Of a stretch of 5,708 bases of DNA, positions 4,961 through 5,708 are shown piece after piece. Origin of the DNA: Muribaculaceae bacterium (lineage in GTDB: Bacteria > Bacteroidota > Bacteroidia > Bacteroidales > Muribaculaceae); NCBI GenBank assembly GCA_029056365.1, contig JAIDBM010000014.1, positions 1 through 5,708 of the forward strand. Reading direction: 5' to 3'. A program made the position numbers and the translations under genes. How positions within the stretch are numbered: position 1 is the stretch's first letter; every line of letters starts with the position of its first letter. The notes beneath the pieces are model-generated. The model made no database searches, was not told where the DNA came from, and worked only from the letters and a program-made list of their open reading frames with translations.

Positions 4961-5708
4961 ATGAACAAAACGCTAATCAAGAGCTTTCTGCCGGCGCTCA
5001 TGGCTGTAGCCATCACCGCCTGCTCGGCCGAGGATTCTCCTATGACCGGAAGCACAGGCAGTATAGCTCCGGAAGTTGGCCTCGACACCGAGGTTGCCGC
5101 AGCAGCACGTTCCGCACGCGCCCCGCAGGGCGAAATTACCGCAGAAAATCTGGTGCTGGCCCTGACCTCTGCCGACGGCAGCTATTCCAACAGCTGGAAC
5201 GGTGTATCAGCCTTTCCGCTTGATGAAAAATTCAAGACCGGCGACTACACCATGACCGCCAGCTATGGCGACCTGGAGGACGAAGGCTTCGAAAAACCTT
5301 TCTACTTCGGAAGCTCCGACCTGAAGGTAACTGAAAACAACACCACTCGCGTAAGCATCACCGCGCAACTGGCCAACTCCATGGTATCGGTGGAATATTC
5401 CGATAATTTCAAAGAATACATGGCCGACTGGAACGCCGAACTACATGCCGCAGGAGGTGAATACATTTTTTACGCCAAGGACGAAACCCGTCCCGCCTAT
5501 CTGCGTCCGGGAGCCACTTCGCTGAATGTGAGCATAACCAAACCCAACGGTTCCAAAGCCACTCTACAGGCCGCGAACTTCACAAGCGAGCCCCGCCACC
5601 ACTATCACATAACCGTTCACCTGCGCCAGGGAGCCGGCGATGCCGTATTGGTGGTGCATTTCGATGAGTCGGTCGATCAGGAAGACATCGAAATCGAACT
5701 CTCCGACG
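4961..5708 (+). CDS. DUF4493 domain lipoprotein, N-terminal part (cut by window edge)
   Basis: The ORF is open for 249 codons from the ATG at 4961 to the right edge. It begins with a lipoprotein signal peptide (MNKTLIKSFLPALMAVAITAC, lipobox ITA-C21). The next residues, SAED, resemble the acidic export signal that sends Bacteroidetes lipoproteins to the outer surface. From about residue 32 the protein looks like DUF4493: GSIAPEVGLD, ITAENLVLALTSADGSY, FKTGDYTMTASYGD, FEKPFYFGSSDLKVTENNTTRVSI, QLANSMVSVEYS. The stretch ending VVHFDESVDQEDIEIELSD (about 231-249) matches how I remember this domain ending. Such proteins are predicted surface or adhesin-like beta-sandwich lipoproteins of Bacteroidales; their function is not established. 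Members often have further domains after this point, which cannot be seen here. The ATG follows an A-rich stretch (CAGAAAAA) with no Shine-Dalgarno sequence, and an in-frame TAG at 4928-4930 limits the start. It is divergent from the lipoprotein-mutL genes and has its own promoter. Confidence 0.88.
   Translation, partial: MNKTLIKSFLPALMAVAITACSAEDSPMTGSTGSIAPEVGLDTEVAAAARSARAPQGEITAENLVLALTSADGSYSNSWNGVSAFPLDEKFKTGDYTMTASYGDLEDEGFEKPFYFGSSDLKVTENNTTRVSITAQLANSMVSVEYSDNFKEYMADWNAELHAAGGEYIFYAKDETRPAYLRPGATSLNVSITKPNGSKATLQAANFTSEPRHHYHITVHLRQGAGDAVLVVHFDESVDQEDIEIELSD

Noticed and set aside
1..5708. CRISPR array, transposon, integration site or phage island
   Set aside because: There are no regularly spaced repeats, transposase or integrase motifs, tRNA-flanked att-like repeats, or abrupt composition changes among the genes.

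Overview
The window looks like chromosomal DNA of a Bacteroidales bacterium (Bacteroides / Muribaculaceae-like). Three things point there. The gene families are typical of the order: a DUF6377 membrane regulator, a DUF4493 lipoprotein, and a MutL with a DRHRAH-type C-terminal motif. Three of the gene starts are preceded by the Bacteroidetes-type promoter (TTG, about 20 bp, TAnnTTTG). Most starts lack a conventional Shine-Dalgarno sequence. The species assignment is an inference from memory; no database search was possible.

Layout from left to right. Positions 1-123 (minus) are the first 41 codons of a gene that leaves the window on the left; its promoter lies almost on top of the start codon, so the mRNA is probably leaderless. 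Positions 124-550 contain no convincing protein gene. They hold that promoter, a strong 14-position stem-loop (170-201) that probably terminates leftward transcription, two further inverted repeats, a short direct repeat and a second -7-like box, so a small structured RNA or long 3' UTR is possible. Positions 551-4731 carry three minus-strand genes: an OB-fold-like lipoprotein of unknown function, mutL, and a DUF6377 membrane-anchored helix-turn-helix regulator. The gaps between them are 40 and 13 nt, so they probably form one transcript driven by a promoter at 4746-4777. Positions 4732-4960 are a divergent intergenic region with a second good promoter facing right. It serves a DUF4493 surface lipoprotein (4961 to the right edge, incomplete).

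Functionally the window is mostly ordinary. It combines a DNA mismatch-repair ATPase, two lipoproteins and a membrane regulator of a class often seen beside SusC/SusD carbohydrate-uptake genes, though no SusC/SusD gene is visible here. I see no CRISPR array, tRNA, rRNA, transposon or phage gene. The points most worth checking are the MutL that appears to have lost the usual endonuclease residues, the structured non-coding stretch at 124-370, and the two alternative hairpins in the leader of the DUF4493 gene.
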